DNA of 64,000 bases. Origin: Mycolicibacter sp. MU0102 (lineage in GTDB: Bacteria; Actinomycetota; Actinomycetes; Mycobacteriales; Mycobacteriaceae). The position numbers were made by a program, and so were the translations under genes. The notes under the pieces are model-generated. The model saw only the letters and a list, made by a program, of their open reading frames with translations, was not told the DNA's origin and did no database searches. Position 1 is the stretch's first letter. Each line of letters starts with the position of its first letter. Location of the stretch: assembly GCF_963378105.1 (NCBI RefSeq), contig NZ_OY726398.1, positions 4,464,001 through 4,528,000 of the forward strand, in the 5' to 3' direction. Below are positions 1 through 8,843 of this stretch, piece after piece.

Positions 1-666
1 GGCGATGGTCTGGTCGCCGATGTTGAGGTTGTTGGCCAGCTCCTCAGCGGTCTGGTCGATGATGAGGTTCTGACCGGGGACCAGGATGCCCTGGAACGCA
101 AGAACGCTGCTGCCGGCGATGTCGACAGTGCTGGTGCCGTTCAGCCACGCGTCGACCAGACGCGGGAACGCGGTGAAGATGGCCGCGAACGGGTCCAGCG
201 GATCATTGGGGTTGAAGATCTGGTTGAGAATGTCCTGCATCGCGTCATTGACCGTGACCAGCGGGCCGATGATGCCCATCCCGATGGTCAGGATCGGCGA
301 GAGCAGGACCATCAGCGGGTCGGAGCCGCTGATCGACGGCATGATCGACGTCAGGAAGTCGAAGACCTCCGGCAGCCGCGACAGCGAGCTCGGGTCGCTG
401 AAGATCTGCTCCAGCAGGTTTCCCCAGCCGTTGTCGGAGCCCATCGCCGCCAGGTTGGTAGCGGTGTTGCTGAACAGGTCCTGCCACGGTCCGAAGAAAT
501 CAGCTGTGAGCTTCACAGGATGGTGCTGGACCAACTCATGGGCCTGGCGAGGCTCAACTTGGGGCCGCAGCACCGCCGCGGGAACTGCCCCGTTGACCGC
601 GATCAACGCGGCACCCGCGATCGCGACACCGGGGGTGACGTACGGGCGAAGCGCGAGCTGCATCAT
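1..666 (-). CDS. Secreted mycobacterial protein, GjpA-like (3' end outside window)
   Basis: The frame is open for 222 codons from ATG 666 to the left edge with no stop, so the C-terminus is missing. The N-terminus MMQLALRPYVTPGVAIAGA followed by a hydrophobic, alanine-rich stretch is a signal peptide or N-terminal anchor of the 'LRPYVT' type found on many mycobacterial secreted proteins, some of which are annotated (as I recall) as outer-membrane porin GjpA. After it come LTADFFGPWQDLFSNT and two hydrophobic stretches (about residues 100-130), with no catalytic motif that I recognise. A strong Shine-Dalgarno (AGGAG) lies 5 nt before ATG 666; a second ATG at 663 is possible. It lies downstream of the fatty-acyl-AMP ligase on the same strand but has its own promoter. 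The GjpA name is a family-level guess; that this is a real secreted-protein gene is much more certain. Confidence 0.72.
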   Translation of the reverse strand, partial: MMQLALRPYVTPGVAIAGAALIAVNGAVPAAVLRPQVEPRQAHELVQHHPVKLTADFFGPWQDLFSNTATNLAAMGSDNGWGNLLEQIFSDPSSLSRLPEVFDFLTSIMPSISGSDPLMVLLSPILTIGMGIIGPLVTVNDAMQDILNQIFNPNDPLDPFAAIFTAFPRLVDAWLNGTSTVDIAGSSVLAFQGILVPGQNLIIDQTAEELANNLNIGDQTIA

Positions 667-1117
667 GCTCTCCTACGGACACTGACTACGGACGTTGCTT
701 AAACTTACATGAGTTTTCCGTTTTGTCGAACGGGAATTTTTGTAAGGAAAAACTTCATGAAAACCCCGGCGCATGACACGTAGTGCGATGCATTTCCGGC
801 CCAGCGGACCGTGGTGGACCTGATATCGCAGCAGGCCCAGGAGTCGACCGAGGAGCTTCTCAGGTTTTGTTAACGGCGATTCGCGGCCGAGCCGCTCGTT
901 AAGGCAGGAAGCGGCATGACCGCTACCAACCTGATGACCCCGCTTGCCAGCAGGTTGCCCGATTCGACGACAAAGTCGCCGCCAGCTACTGGCCGGAAAG
1001 TGACGTCGATCACAGAAGTCAACGGCGCTTCGCTGCGCGGGCCGGCCTCGCTTCCTCAGCGGGGTTTCGCGCGCCGCGGCCGAGTGGCATGCGGCGGCGG
1101 GCTCAGCGGGGCTGACT
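667..1117. other. Intergenic region between the GjpA-like gene and the fatty-acyl-AMP ligase
   Basis: This 451-bp stretch holds the 5' leader and promoter of the GjpA-like gene (up to 729). The rest shows no convincing gene. The part from about 700 to 780 is richer in A+T than the surroundings. A 14-mer, GTTAACGGCGATTC, at 869-882 nearly repeats the promoter region of the third giant gene (61228-61241). Short frames on both strands here lack ribosome binding sites and recognisable protein features. Confidence 0.5.
702..729 (-). promoter_or_regulatory. Promoter of the GjpA-like gene
   Basis: On the minus strand a -35 box TCGACA (729-724) and a -10 box TAAGTT (707-702) are separated by 16 nt. 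The spacing matches the promoters found before the three giant genes in this window. The predicted start lies about 30 nt upstream of ATG 666. Inferred from sequence only. Confidence 0.5.
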
Positions 1118-1124
1118 TCAGCCC
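1109..1124 (-). terminator. Weak hairpin over the stop codon of the ligase gene
   Basis: GGGCTGA and TCAGCCC pair across a 2-nt centre and overlap the TGA at 1118-1120. There is no U-tract, and the stem is short. It could help termination, but this is a weak call. Confidence 0.25.
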
Positions 1125-3004
1125 TGGCCCGGCGAGCCTTCCCGCCGGTGCTGCGCCAATCCGGCCGCGACGGCCCGCCCCAGTCCAGCCAACAGCGCAC
1201 CCTTGATTCCCGGGCCCGTTTTTGCCGGCCGCGGCTCCGCCCACTCCGCCAACACTGTCAGCTCGCCGGCGACGTACTGGTCACGGCACGCACCGCGCTG
1301 AATCTTGCCGCTGGTAGTAGTAGGTATCCGCATCGGTTTGAGCAGCACGACGGCCTGAGCGTCGATGCCATGGTTGGTGCGGATAGCCGCCCGGATCGAA
1401 TCGATCAGGTCTTTCGGATCGACCCCGACCGCCTCGTGGTGGTGCACCTCCTGCACCACCACCATGTATTCGGGGGCGTAACGCTCGGTCGGCAACTGGA
1501 ACACGGCGCCACGGCTGGGCATCAGCGCCGGGTGGCAGGCCTGCACGGTCAGCTCGATGTCATTCGGATAATGGCTGAATCCGTTGATCGTCATCAGGTC
1601 CTTGCACCGGCCGGTGACGTACAGTTCGCCTTCCCGGAAGAACCCCAGATCGCCACTGCGCAGGTAAGGACCCTCGCCGGTGTCGGCGAGGTGCGCTTGG
1701 AAAGCATGCTCCGTTTCCTCCGGCCGCCCCCAGTAGCCCACTCCGACGCAAGGGCCGGCAACCCAGATCTCGCCCACTTCCTCAGCGGTGCGGGGTAGCC
1801 GCGTCTCGGTATCGACGATTCGGACATCCAAGAGCTCCGACTTCTTGCCGCAGCCCACCAGCGGTAGAGCGGTTTCTGAGTGGGCGGCATCGGCTGCCAC
1901 CTCGACGATCCGGTCCTCGCTCAGCGCGGTCCGGTCGAAGTGCCGGACCACCGGCAGTGGCGACTCGGACATGCCCGTCACGCCCAGGGTCGCCTCGGCC
2001 AGCCCATAGGCCGGAAGGAACGCCTCGGGACGGAACCCGGCCGGTGCGAACGCCTCTGTGAAGGACTGCAGCGTCTCAGCACTGATCGGCCCGGCTCCGA
2101 CCACGGCGATCGACAGGCTCGACAGGTCCAGGGCCGCCCGCTGCTCCGCGGTGCTGCGTTTGACGCAGGCCTCGTAAGCGAAGTTGGGGGCGGCGGTGAT
2201 GGTCGCCTGGTAGCGCGAGATCGCCTGCATCCAGCGGAGCGGACGCATCAAGAAGGCGCTCGGCGACATCAGCACGGTGGTGCGGCCGCCGTAGATGGTG
2301 CCGAGGATGCCCCCGACAAAGCCCATGTCGTGGTACTGCGGCAGCCAGGACACCCCGCTGATCGGGCTGTTCATCACTGGCGCGTCATCCGGCGGATTCA
2401 GCGCCCACCGCATTACCTCCAGATTGCTGAGGTAGTTGCGGTGCGTCAGCACGCAACCCTTCGGCACCCCGGTGGAGCCCGAGGTGTACTGGATCATGGC
2501 GAGGCTGTCGGCACGGACGCTCTGCGGCTCCCAGGCCGCCCCGTCGTCGGGGGCCTCATCCATGGCCAGCCAGGTCAGCTTCGGCCCGGCACTGAGGCCG
2601 TCCACCGCAGACTTCATCTTGGCCTGGGTCTTCGCCGTTGCCAGCGCGAAGCGCGCATCCGATTCGGGCACGACGGTCTCGATCCGGCGGATAGGCCAGT
2701 GCTCGTCGACCGGTATCGCGATAGCGCCGGCGTAGAAACAGCCGAACAGCCCGGCGATGCTGTCCACACCGGGGCGGCAGAGCACCAGCACACGCTCACC
2801 CGCGGCGCCGTGAAGCTGCAAGCTCGCCGCGATCGAGCGGGCACGACGGTCCAGGTCGCGGTAGGTGACCCGGTCCTCTTCGATATCGCCTTCTGGGCAG
2901 AAGATGAAAGCGGGCGTGTCCTGGAAACGCGCAGCCTGCTGCTGCATCAGGTCGACAAGGGTGTCCAACTCCAAGGGAGCCAAGGAACTCGTCAGTTCTG
3001 CCAT
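1118..3004 (-). CDS. Fatty-acyl-AMP ligase (FadD/FAAL family)
   Basis: The 628-aa product activates a fatty acid as acyl-AMP, normally for hand-over to a polyketide synthase or acyl carrier protein. Visible motifs are the P-loop YTSGSTGVPKG (173-183), SWLPQYHDMG (219-228), PNFAYEACVKR (273-283), YGLAEATL (333-340), RSGDLGF (449-455), the hinge GRCKDLMTING (465-475) and the A10 motif TSGKIQR with the catalytic lysine near the C-terminus. The WLPxYHDMG, YGLAEATL and HYPNDIE signatures are those of acyl-AMP ligases rather than acyl-CoA ligases. I chose ATG 3004 (MAELTSSLAPLELD) because family similarity begins there; the frame is open 45 codons further upstream, but those residues look non-coding. 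The substrate is unknown and no polyketide synthase lies nearby. M. tuberculosis has no such gene at this position as far as I recall. Confidence 0.88.
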   Translation of the reverse strand: MAELTSSLAPLELDTLVDLMQQQAARFQDTPAFIFCPEGDIEEDRVTYRDLDRRARSIAASLQLHGAAGERVLVLCRPGVDSIAGLFGCFYAGAIAIPVDEHWPIRRIETVVPESDARFALATAKTQAKMKSAVDGLSAGPKLTWLAMDEAPDDGAAWEPQSVRADSLAMIQYTSGSTGVPKGCVLTHRNYLSNLEVMRWALNPPDDAPVMNSPISGVSWLPQYHDMGFVGGILGTIYGGRTTVLMSPSAFLMRPLRWMQAISRYQATITAAPNFAYEACVKRSTAEQRAALDLSSLSIAVVGAGPISAETLQSFTEAFAPAGFRPEAFLPAYGLAEATLGVTGMSESPLPVVRHFDRTALSEDRIVEVAADAAHSETALPLVGCGKKSELLDVRIVDTETRLPRTAEEVGEIWVAGPCVGVGYWGRPEETEHAFQAHLADTGEGPYLRSGDLGFFREGELYVTGRCKDLMTINGFSHYPNDIELTVQACHPALMPSRGAVFQLPTERYAPEYMVVVQEVHHHEAVGVDPKDLIDSIRAAIRTNHGIDAQAVVLLKPMRIPTTTSGKIQRGACRDQYVAGELTVLAEWAEPRPAKTGPGIKGALLAGLGRAVAAGLAQHRREGSPGQG

Positions 3005-3287
3005 CTTCTGCGTCTGCCTTCGGAAGTGCTGGGGTGTGACGCCCACAGCGTAGCGGCGACTGCAAGCGCGTTGGAGCCGGACGAAGCAGCTCGCCGGCGG
3101 ATCAGACCATATAGAGAGTTGCCCGCCTTGGCGCGACAACGGCTGTCAACTCACGTGCCGCCGCAACAGATCCACCTGACATAACGAGCGTTGTCGCTCA
3201 AAGCCGGGCAATCGTTCAGATCCTGTACCCGCCGTGCAGTTGGGACGAATGGGTTTCAGCCACCGACGGCGGCAACCCGGCGTCACC

Positions 3288-4484
3288 TCAGCCCAGCGAC
3301 GCCAGCGCCCGAACCAGCTGGTCGACTTCGGCCATCGTCGAGTAGTGGCCCAGCCCGACGGTGACCGCTCCCCCGATGTCATTGACGCCGATCGCGTCGA
3401 GCACCCGGGACCCGGCATTGGCGATCGCCAGCACACCGTTGTCGGCCAACCGCTGCACCACTCGTTCGGCCGGCACCTTCTGTACTGCGAAGCTGACCAC
3501 CGGGATGCGCGCCTCGGGCTGGCCGATCAGCATCACCAGCGGCAGCGACCGCAAGGAACTCAGCAGGTACTCGAACAGCCGGTTCAGATACGCCGCGGCA
3601 GACTGCATCGATACCGCCAGCCGCTCGCGGCGGCTACCCCGGGCCGACTCGTCCAGCGACGCCAGATACTCGACACTGGCCACCAGCCCCGCCAGCAGAC
3701 CGAACTGGTGCAGGCCGACTTCCAATCGGGCCGGGCCCACGGCGTGCGGGTCCAGCGACACCGACCCAAACGTGTCGATCAGCGCCGGGTCGCGAAAGAC
3801 CAGCGCGCCCACCGGCGGCCCGCCCCAGGAGGCCGCGTTGACGGCCACCACGTCCGCCTCGACCTCGTTGATGTCGAGTAGTTGGTACGGCGCCGTGGCC
3901 GAGTGGTCGACGACGGCCACGCCGCCCACATCGTGGACCAGCTTGGTGACCGGCCGAAGATCGGTGACGGTGCCCAGTACCCCCGAGCCCGAGGTGAGTG
4001 CCACCAACCGGGTAGACGGGGTGATCAGGTTCTCCCACTGCCAGCTGGGCAGCTCCCCGGTCTCGATGTCGACCTCGGCCCACTTGAGCTTGGCGCCATA
4101 AAGGTTGGCAGCCCGCACCCAGGGGGCGATGTTGGCCTCGTCGTCGAGACGGGTGACCACCGTCTCGTAGCCCAGGCTCACCCGCGACGACGCGGCATCG
4201 GCCAAAGCGCTCAACAACACGGCGCGATCGGGACCCAGCACCACCGCGGCAGACTCCGAGCCCACCAGATCGGCCACCGCCTGGCGGGCCGCGACCAACA
4301 CCGCGGCACTGCGGCGGGCCGCCGGGTGCGGGCCGACCGCCTTCGCCAACGATCCCCGGAACGCGGTCGACACGGTGGTGGCCACCGAGTCCGGAATCAA
4401 CATGCCCGACGACGAATCGAAATGAACCCATCCGTCACCGAGCGTCGGGTGCAATCCGCGCACGCGAGCGACGTCATAGGCCAT
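3288..4484 (-). CDS. Aminotransferase class V / cysteine desulfurase-like protein (Rv3778c orthologue)
   Basis: The 398-aa protein has the fold-type I layout of cysteine desulfurase-like proteins: a HFDSSSGMLIPDSV start typical of the family, TSGSGVLGTV (164-173), and VDHSATAPY (192-200), whose Asp193 should contact the pyridine nitrogen of PLP. At the place where desulfurases carry Ser-x-His-Lys with the Schiff-base lysine, the protein reads NAASWGGPP (216-224) with no lysine, so normal PLP chemistry is doubtful. ATG 4484 is preceded by a good ribosome binding site (AAGGTGG); the frame continues upstream, but those residues are outside the family. It is divergent from the Rv3779-like gene, as in M. 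tuberculosis, which supports orthology. Its function is unknown. Confidence 0.85.
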   Translation of the reverse strand: MAYDVARVRGLHPTLGDGWVHFDSSSGMLIPDSVATTVSTAFRGSLAKAVGPHPAARRSAAVLVAARQAVADLVGSESAAVVLGPDRAVLLSALADAASSRVSLGYETVVTRLDDEANIAPWVRAANLYGAKLKWAEVDIETGELPSWQWENLITPSTRLVALTSGSGVLGTVTDLRPVTKLVHDVGGVAVVDHSATAPYQLLDINEVEADVVAVNAASWGGPPVGALVFRDPALIDTFGSVSLDPHAVGPARLEVGLHQFGLLAGLVASVEYLASLDESARGSRRERLAVSMQSAAAYLNRLFEYLLSSLRSLPLVMLIGQPEARIPVVSFAVQKVPAERVVQRLADNGVLAIANAGSRVLDAIGVNDIGGAVTVGLGHYSTMAEVDQLVRALASLG

Positions 4485-4524
4485 GCCAGCCACCTTAAAA
4501 CTTCTCAAAATCGATCGGTGAACG

Positions 4525-4539
4525 TCTCGGATAACGAGA
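4525..4539. promoter_or_regulatory. Inverted repeat in the divergent promoter region
   Basis: TCTCG and CGAGA flank GATAA in the 106-bp gap between the divergent aminotransferase-like gene and the glycan operon. The position and symmetry suit an operator, but no regulator is encoded nearby and the half-sites are short. Confidence 0.3.
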
Positions 4540-4590
4540 TAGCTCCCCCGCAATACGGAGCCAGGCCACCTTGGCAGACATACTAGTGCA

Positions 4591-6543
4591 GTGCTTCTGG
4601 GCTTCGGAATGGTCACGGCGCTTTTGCTGCTGGTGCTTCCGGGTGCGCTCGTAGCGGCCGGCGCCGGGTTGAACTGGCCATTAGCCGTGGCGGTCGGCCC
4701 GGCGCTTACCTACGGAATCGTAGGCCTGGCCATCGTCCCTTTCGGCGCTATCGGAATCCCTTGGAACGCAACCACTGCAGCGGCTGCATTGGTGGTGGTC
4801 GGCGTCGCGGTGTGCGGCTTGGCGAGGGGAATGCGATCTTTGCTGGGGCGCCGTCCCGGCATCCATGTGGCGGCCCCCTCGCCGGCACTGTGGCCGATAC
4901 TCACGGTGGCCGCCGGAACGCTGCTGGGGGTATTGCTGATCGGCTGGGCCGCGCTGCGGGGAATCGCGGACTGGCAGAGCATTCCCAGCACCTGGGACGC
5001 GGTGTGGCACGCCAACACCGTCCGATTCATCCTCGACACCGGCCAGGCCTCACCAACTCACATGGGCGAGCTGCGCAATGTCGAAACCCACGCCGCGCTG
5101 TATTACCCGTCGGCATTCCACGCGCTGACCGCGGTGCTGTGCCAACTGACCGGCGCCGCACCCACGACCGGCTACACCCTGGCCGGGCTGGCCGCCTCGG
5201 TGTGGCTGTTTCCGGTCAGCGCAGCGCTGCTCACCTGGAATCTGCTGCAGCGGGTGACGAGCACCGCTGTGACGGCGGTGTCGGCGGGCACCGCCGCCGC
5301 GCTGTCGGCGTCCTTCACCGCGCTGCCCTACGTCGAGTTCGGCACCGCCGCGATGCCCAATCTGGTGGCTTACGGGCTGGTGGCGCCGGCCTTCGCGCTG
5401 ATCACCGCGGTCCGCATCCTGCGGGACCGGATCTGCGTGGCGGTGCTGGCGCTACTGGGCGTGTTCTCGGTACACCTGACCGGGGGCGTGGTCACGGTCT
5501 TGCTGGTGGCGGCCTGGTGGCTGAGTCCCTCCGACGGTGCGCTGTGGAATCCGCTGCGCGGGAAGCGACGGGACACCCTCGCCCTGGCCGGGGTCCTGAT
5601 CCCGACCGGGCTGCTGCTGTTGCCGCAGCTGCTGAGCGTGCGCAAGCAGGCCGAGATCATCGCCGGGCACGCGTTTCTGACCCACGAGGGCCGCAAGTCG
5701 GGTCTGCGCGACGCGCTGCTGATGCACACCCGCCACCTCAACGACTTTCCGATCCAATACGCGCTGGTGGCGCTGGCCGCGGCGGGGGCAGCAGTGCTGG
5801 TGGCCCGCAAGGTGTGGTGGCCGTTGGCGCTGTGGGCGGTGCTGGTGGTGGCGGTGGTGCAGTCCTCGGCTCCGCTCGGCGGCCCGGTAGGCAACGTGGT
5901 GGGCACGTTCACCGACCTGTTCTACAGCGACCCGCGCCGAATCATGGCGGCGATGACGCTGCTGTTGGTCCCGATGGCCGGAGCGGGCCTGGCGGCGCTG
6001 GCCGCGTTCGTTTCCAAGCCGGCGGGAGTGCGGGCGCGGCCGGTACTGACCGGGCTGCTGCTGGTGACCGCGACGGTCGGGCTGGCCTGGCATTACCTGC
6101 CGCGGCACGCGTTCTTGTTCGGCGACAAGTACGACTCGGTGATGGTCGACTCCCGAGACCTGCGGGCGTACGCCTACCTGGCCGACCTGCCCGGGGCCCA
6201 CGACACCGTGATCGGCAACGCCAACGTCGACGGCAGTGCCTGGATGTACGCAGTCGCCGGCCTGCACCCGCTGTGGACGCACTACGACTACCCTCAGCAG
6301 CAAGGCCCCGGCCCGGAGCGGTTCATCTTCTGGGCATACGCCGACGACGCCGACACCGATCCGCGAGTGGCGGCTGCCGTGCACGACCTCAATATCCGCT
6401 ACGTGCTGATCAGCAGCCCGACGGTCCGCGGGTTCACCCTGCCCGACGGGCTAGTGTCACTGGAGAAATCGCGGTCCTGGGCCAGGATCTACGACAATGG
6501 CGGGGCGAGTATCTACGAATGGCAAGGAGAGACAGCGCGGTGA
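4591..6543 (+). CDS. Polytopic GT-C-type membrane glycosyltransferase (Rv3779 orthologue)
   Basis: The 650-aa protein has about a dozen hydrophobic segments, beginning with residues 1-24, 28-55, 60-78 and 100-122. A soluble C-terminal part starts near residue 505. The first large extracytoplasmic loop carries WDAVWHAN (135-142), an acidic motif of the kind that forms the GT-C active site. The M. tuberculosis orthologue Rv3779 has been linked to polyprenyl-phosphate mannose metabolism; I infer a similar lipid-linked sugar role here. The GTG at 4591 is the first start in frame and lacks a clear Shine-Dalgarno, so ATG 4609 is an alternative. The gene heads a five-gene operon, and its TGA overlaps the GTG of bpa. 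Confidence 0.85.
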   Translation: MLLGFGMVTALLLLVLPGALVAAGAGLNWPLAVAVGPALTYGIVGLAIVPFGAIGIPWNATTAAAALVVVGVAVCGLARGMRSLLGRRPGIHVAAPSPALWPILTVAAGTLLGVLLIGWAALRGIADWQSIPSTWDAVWHANTVRFILDTGQASPTHMGELRNVETHAALYYPSAFHALTAVLCQLTGAAPTTGYTLAGLAASVWLFPVSAALLTWNLLQRVTSTAVTAVSAGTAAALSASFTALPYVEFGTAAMPNLVAYGLVAPAFALITAVRILRDRICVAVLALLGVFSVHLTGGVVTVLLVAAWWLSPSDGALWNPLRGKRRDTLALAGVLIPTGLLLLPQLLSVRKQAEIIAGHAFLTHEGRKSGLRDALLMHTRHLNDFPIQYALVALAAAGAAVLVARKVWWPLALWAVLVVAVVQSSAPLGGPVGNVVGTFTDLFYSDPRRIMAAMTLLLVPMAGAGLAALAAFVSKPAGVRARPVLTGLLLVTATVGLAWHYLPRHAFLFGDKYDSVMVDSRDLRAYAYLADLPGAHDTVIGNANVDGSAWMYAVAGLHPLWTHYDYPQQQGPGPERFIFWAYADDADTDPRVAAAVHDLNIRYVLISSPTVRGFTLPDGLVSLEKSRSWARIYDNGGASIYEWQGETAR

Positions 6544-7097
6544 CCACCAGCGGCAGCAGCGCAGACGGCATGGACAGCGCCGGTGGCGTCGAGATCATCA
6601 GCGGCGCCGACCCGCGGCTGCTGGCGGCTGGGCTCAACGGCTCCACTGACGCCGCCGATGATGACGAGGCGTCGCTGACCGACCTGATCGAACAGCCCGC
6701 CAAGGTGATGCGGATCGGCACCATGATCAAGCAGCTGCTCGAAGAAGTCCGCTCGGCTCCCCTGGATGAGGCCAGCCGGATTCGGCTGCGCGAGGTCCAC
6801 TCCGCCAGCATTCGCGAGCTCGAGGACGGCCTGGCCCCGGAGCTGCGCGAGGAGCTGGACCGGCTGACACTGCCGCTACGCGAGGACGCCACACCGTCGG
6901 ACGCCGAACTACGGATCGCCCAAGCCCAGCTGGTGGGCTGGCTGGAGGGCCTGTTCCACGGCATCCAGACCGCGTTGTTCGCCCAGCAGATGGCTGCCCG
7001 GGCGCAGCTGGAGCAGATGCGCCACGGCGCCCTGCCCCCTGGCGCCGGCGGGCCCGGAAGTCACAGCCAGGGCCACGGCTCCGGCCAGTACCTGTAA
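6540..7097 (+). CDS. bpa: Bacterial proteasome activator Bpa (Rv3780 orthologue)
   Basis: Bpa forms an ATP-independent ring that docks on the 20S proteasome and opens its gate. The 185-aa product ends in GQYL, the C-terminal docking motif of the family. The helical core is highly typical: PAKVMRIGTMIKQLLEE, SIRELEDGLAPELREELDRL and QLVGWLEGLFHGIQTALFAQ. I chose GTG 6540 because AAGGAGA (6524-6530) sits at the right distance and the codon overlaps the TGA of the upstream gene (GTGA); ATG 6519 lies upstream of that Shine-Dalgarno. The N-terminal 35 residues are acidic and low in complexity, as in orthologues. Its place inside a cell-wall glycan operon is conserved in mycobacteria and has no known mechanistic meaning. 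Confidence 0.95.
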   Translation: MTTSGSSADGMDSAGGVEIISGADPRLLAAGLNGSTDAADDDEASLTDLIEQPAKVMRIGTMIKQLLEEVRSAPLDEASRIRLREVHSASIRELEDGLAPELREELDRLTLPLREDATPSDAELRIAQAQLVGWLEGLFHGIQTALFAQQMAARAQLEQMRHGALPPGAGGPGSHSQGHGSGQYL

Positions 7098-7116
7098 GCC
7101 AGCCAGCGGAATTGCC

Positions 7117-7926
7117 GTGTCTGACAACGATCCTCGTATCGAAACCCGCGACGCCTGGGTCGAGTTCCCCATCTTCGACGCCAAGGCACGATCGCTGAAG
7201 AAGGCGTTCCTCGGCAAGGCCGGCGGGGCGATCGGGCGCAACAACTCCAATGTGGTGGTGGTCGAGGCGCTGCGCGACATCACCATGTCACTGTCCTTGG
7301 GCGATCGCGTCGGTCTGGTGGGGCACAACGGCGCCGGAAAATCCACCCTGCTGCGGCTGCTTTCGGGAATCTACGAGCCGACTCGCGGGTCGGCATCGGT
7401 GGTCGGGCGGGTGGCGCCGGTCTTCGACCTGGGTGTGGGTATGGACCCGGAGATCTCCGGCTACGAAAACATCATCATCCGGGGGTTGTTCCTCGGACAG
7501 ACCCGCAAACAGATGGCCGCCAAGGTTGACGAGATCGCCGAATTCACCGAGCTGGGCGACTATCTGGCGATGCCGCTGCGCACCTACTCCACCGGTATGC
7601 GGGTGCGGTTGGCGATGGGCGTGGTCACCAGCATCGACCCGGAGATCCTGCTGCTCGACGAAGGCATCGGCGCGGTGGACGCCGAATTCTTGAAGAAGGC
7701 CCAGACCCGGCTGCAGAAGTTGGTGGAGCGGTCCGGGATCCTGGTGTTCGCCAGCCATTCCAACGAATTCTTGGCTCGACTGTGCAAGACCGCGATGTGG
7801 ATCGACCACGGCACCATCCGGATGACCGGTGGGATCGAGGAGGTGGTCGGCGCCTACGAAGGCCCGGATGCGGCCCGGCACGTACGCGAGGTGCTTGCCG
7901 AGACGCAGGCCGGGGATCAGCCGTGA
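7117..7926 (+). CDS. wzt: Galactan ABC exporter, ATP-binding subunit (Wzt-like, Rv3781 orthologue)
   Basis: The 269-aa ATPase has a Walker A GHNGAGKST (69-77), the signature YSTGMRVRLAMG (157-168) and a Walker B EILLLDEG (176-183). This layout is typical of Wzt-type polysaccharide exporters. It should pair with the membrane subunit at 8840-9670 to move the lipid-linked galactan precursor to the periplasmic face. There is no C-terminal carbohydrate-binding extension, in line with the short mycobacterial homologue. GTG 7117 follows bpa by 19 nt. Its TGA overlaps the GTG of glfT1. Confidence 0.93.
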   Translation: MSDNDPRIETRDAWVEFPIFDAKARSLKKAFLGKAGGAIGRNNSNVVVVEALRDITMSLSLGDRVGLVGHNGAGKSTLLRLLSGIYEPTRGSASVVGRVAPVFDLGVGMDPEISGYENIIIRGLFLGQTRKQMAAKVDEIAEFTELGDYLAMPLRTYSTGMRVRLAMGVVTSIDPEILLLDEGIGAVDAEFLKKAQTRLQKLVERSGILVFASHSNEFLARLCKTAMWIDHGTIRMTGGIEEVVGAYEGPDAARHVREVLAETQAGDQP

Positions 7927-8843
7927 CCGAAACCGTCTACGCCGTCGTCGTCACCCACCGGCGGCCCCAGCAGCTGGCCGAGTCACTGAAGGCGCTGACA
8001 ACCCAGACCCGGGCACCCGACCACGTGATCGTGGTCGACAACGACTTCGGCTCTGGTGACCCGACGGTCGCCGAGCTGGTGGCCGGCCAACCGGTGCCGT
8101 GCACCTACCTCGGGTCGCGACGAAACCTGGGCGGCGCAGGAGGTTTCGCGCTGGGCATGCTGCACGCCCTGGCCGCCGGCGCGGATTGGGTATGGCTTGC
8201 CGACGACGACGGCCGTCCGGCGGACGCCGGCGTCCTGTCGGCGCTGCTGGACTGCGCGGCCAAACATCGGCTGGCCGAGGTGTCCCCGATGGTGTGCAAC
8301 ATCGACGACCCGTCCCGGCTGGCCTTTCCGCTACGACGCGGGCTGGTGTGGCGGCGCGAGGTCGGCGAATTGCGCAGCGGCGCATCGGATGAGGATCTGT
8401 TGCCCGGAATCGCGTCGCTGTTCAACGGGGCACTGTTCACCGCGGATGCCCTGGACGCGGTCGGTGTGCCGGACCTGCGGTTGTTCATGCGCGGCGACGA
8501 GGTGGAAGTACATCGCCGGCTGGCTCGGTCCGGACTGGCATTCGGGACGTGCCTGAACGCGGCCTACTTGCACCCGTGCGGTTCGGCGGAGTTCAAGCCG
8601 ATCCTTGGCGGCCGGATGCACGCCCAGTACCCGGATAGCGCCGCCAAACGTTTCTATACCTACCGCAACCGCGGCTATCTGATGGCTCAGCCCGGCATGC
8701 GCCGGTTGCTGGTCCAGGAATGGCTGCGGTTCGGCTGGTTCTTCCTGGTGTCGCGCCGCGACCCGGCCGGCCTGATGCAGTGGGCCCGGCTGCGCCGACA
8801 GGGACGCCGAGAACAGTTCGCCAAACCGGAGGGGCAGCAGTGA
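7923..8843 (+). CDS. glfT1: Galactofuranosyltransferase GlfT1 (Rv3782 orthologue)
   Basis: GlfT1 adds the first galactofuranose residues to the decaprenyl-diphosphate GlcNAc-rhamnose linker, so it starts galactan synthesis on the cytoplasmic side. The 306-aa length matches the family. The GT2 fold is shown by VVVTHRRPQQLAESL (8-22), VIVVDN (35-40) and the metal-binding triple aspartate WLADDDGRP (91-99). GTG 7923 overlaps the stop of the ATPase gene (GTGA); longer readings of the frame run through that gene and are rejected. Its end overlaps the start of the permease in the same way, so translation is probably coupled. Confidence 0.94.
   Translation: MTETVYAVVVTHRRPQQLAESLKALTTQTRAPDHVIVVDNDFGSGDPTVAELVAGQPVPCTYLGSRRNLGGAGGFALGMLHALAAGADWVWLADDDGRPADAGVLSALLDCAAKHRLAEVSPMVCNIDDPSRLAFPLRRGLVWRREVGELRSGASDEDLLPGIASLFNGALFTADALDAVGVPDLRLFMRGDEVEVHRRLARSGLAFGTCLNAAYLHPCGSAEFKPILGGRMHAQYPDSAAKRFYTYRNRGYLMAQPGMRRLLVQEWLRFGWFFLVSRRDPAGLMQWARLRRQGRREQFAKPEGQQ

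Noticed and set aside
86..685. Plus-strand frame of 199 codons at the left end
   Set aside because: It overlaps the GjpA-like gene on the other strand, which has a signal peptide, promoter and ribosome binding site.
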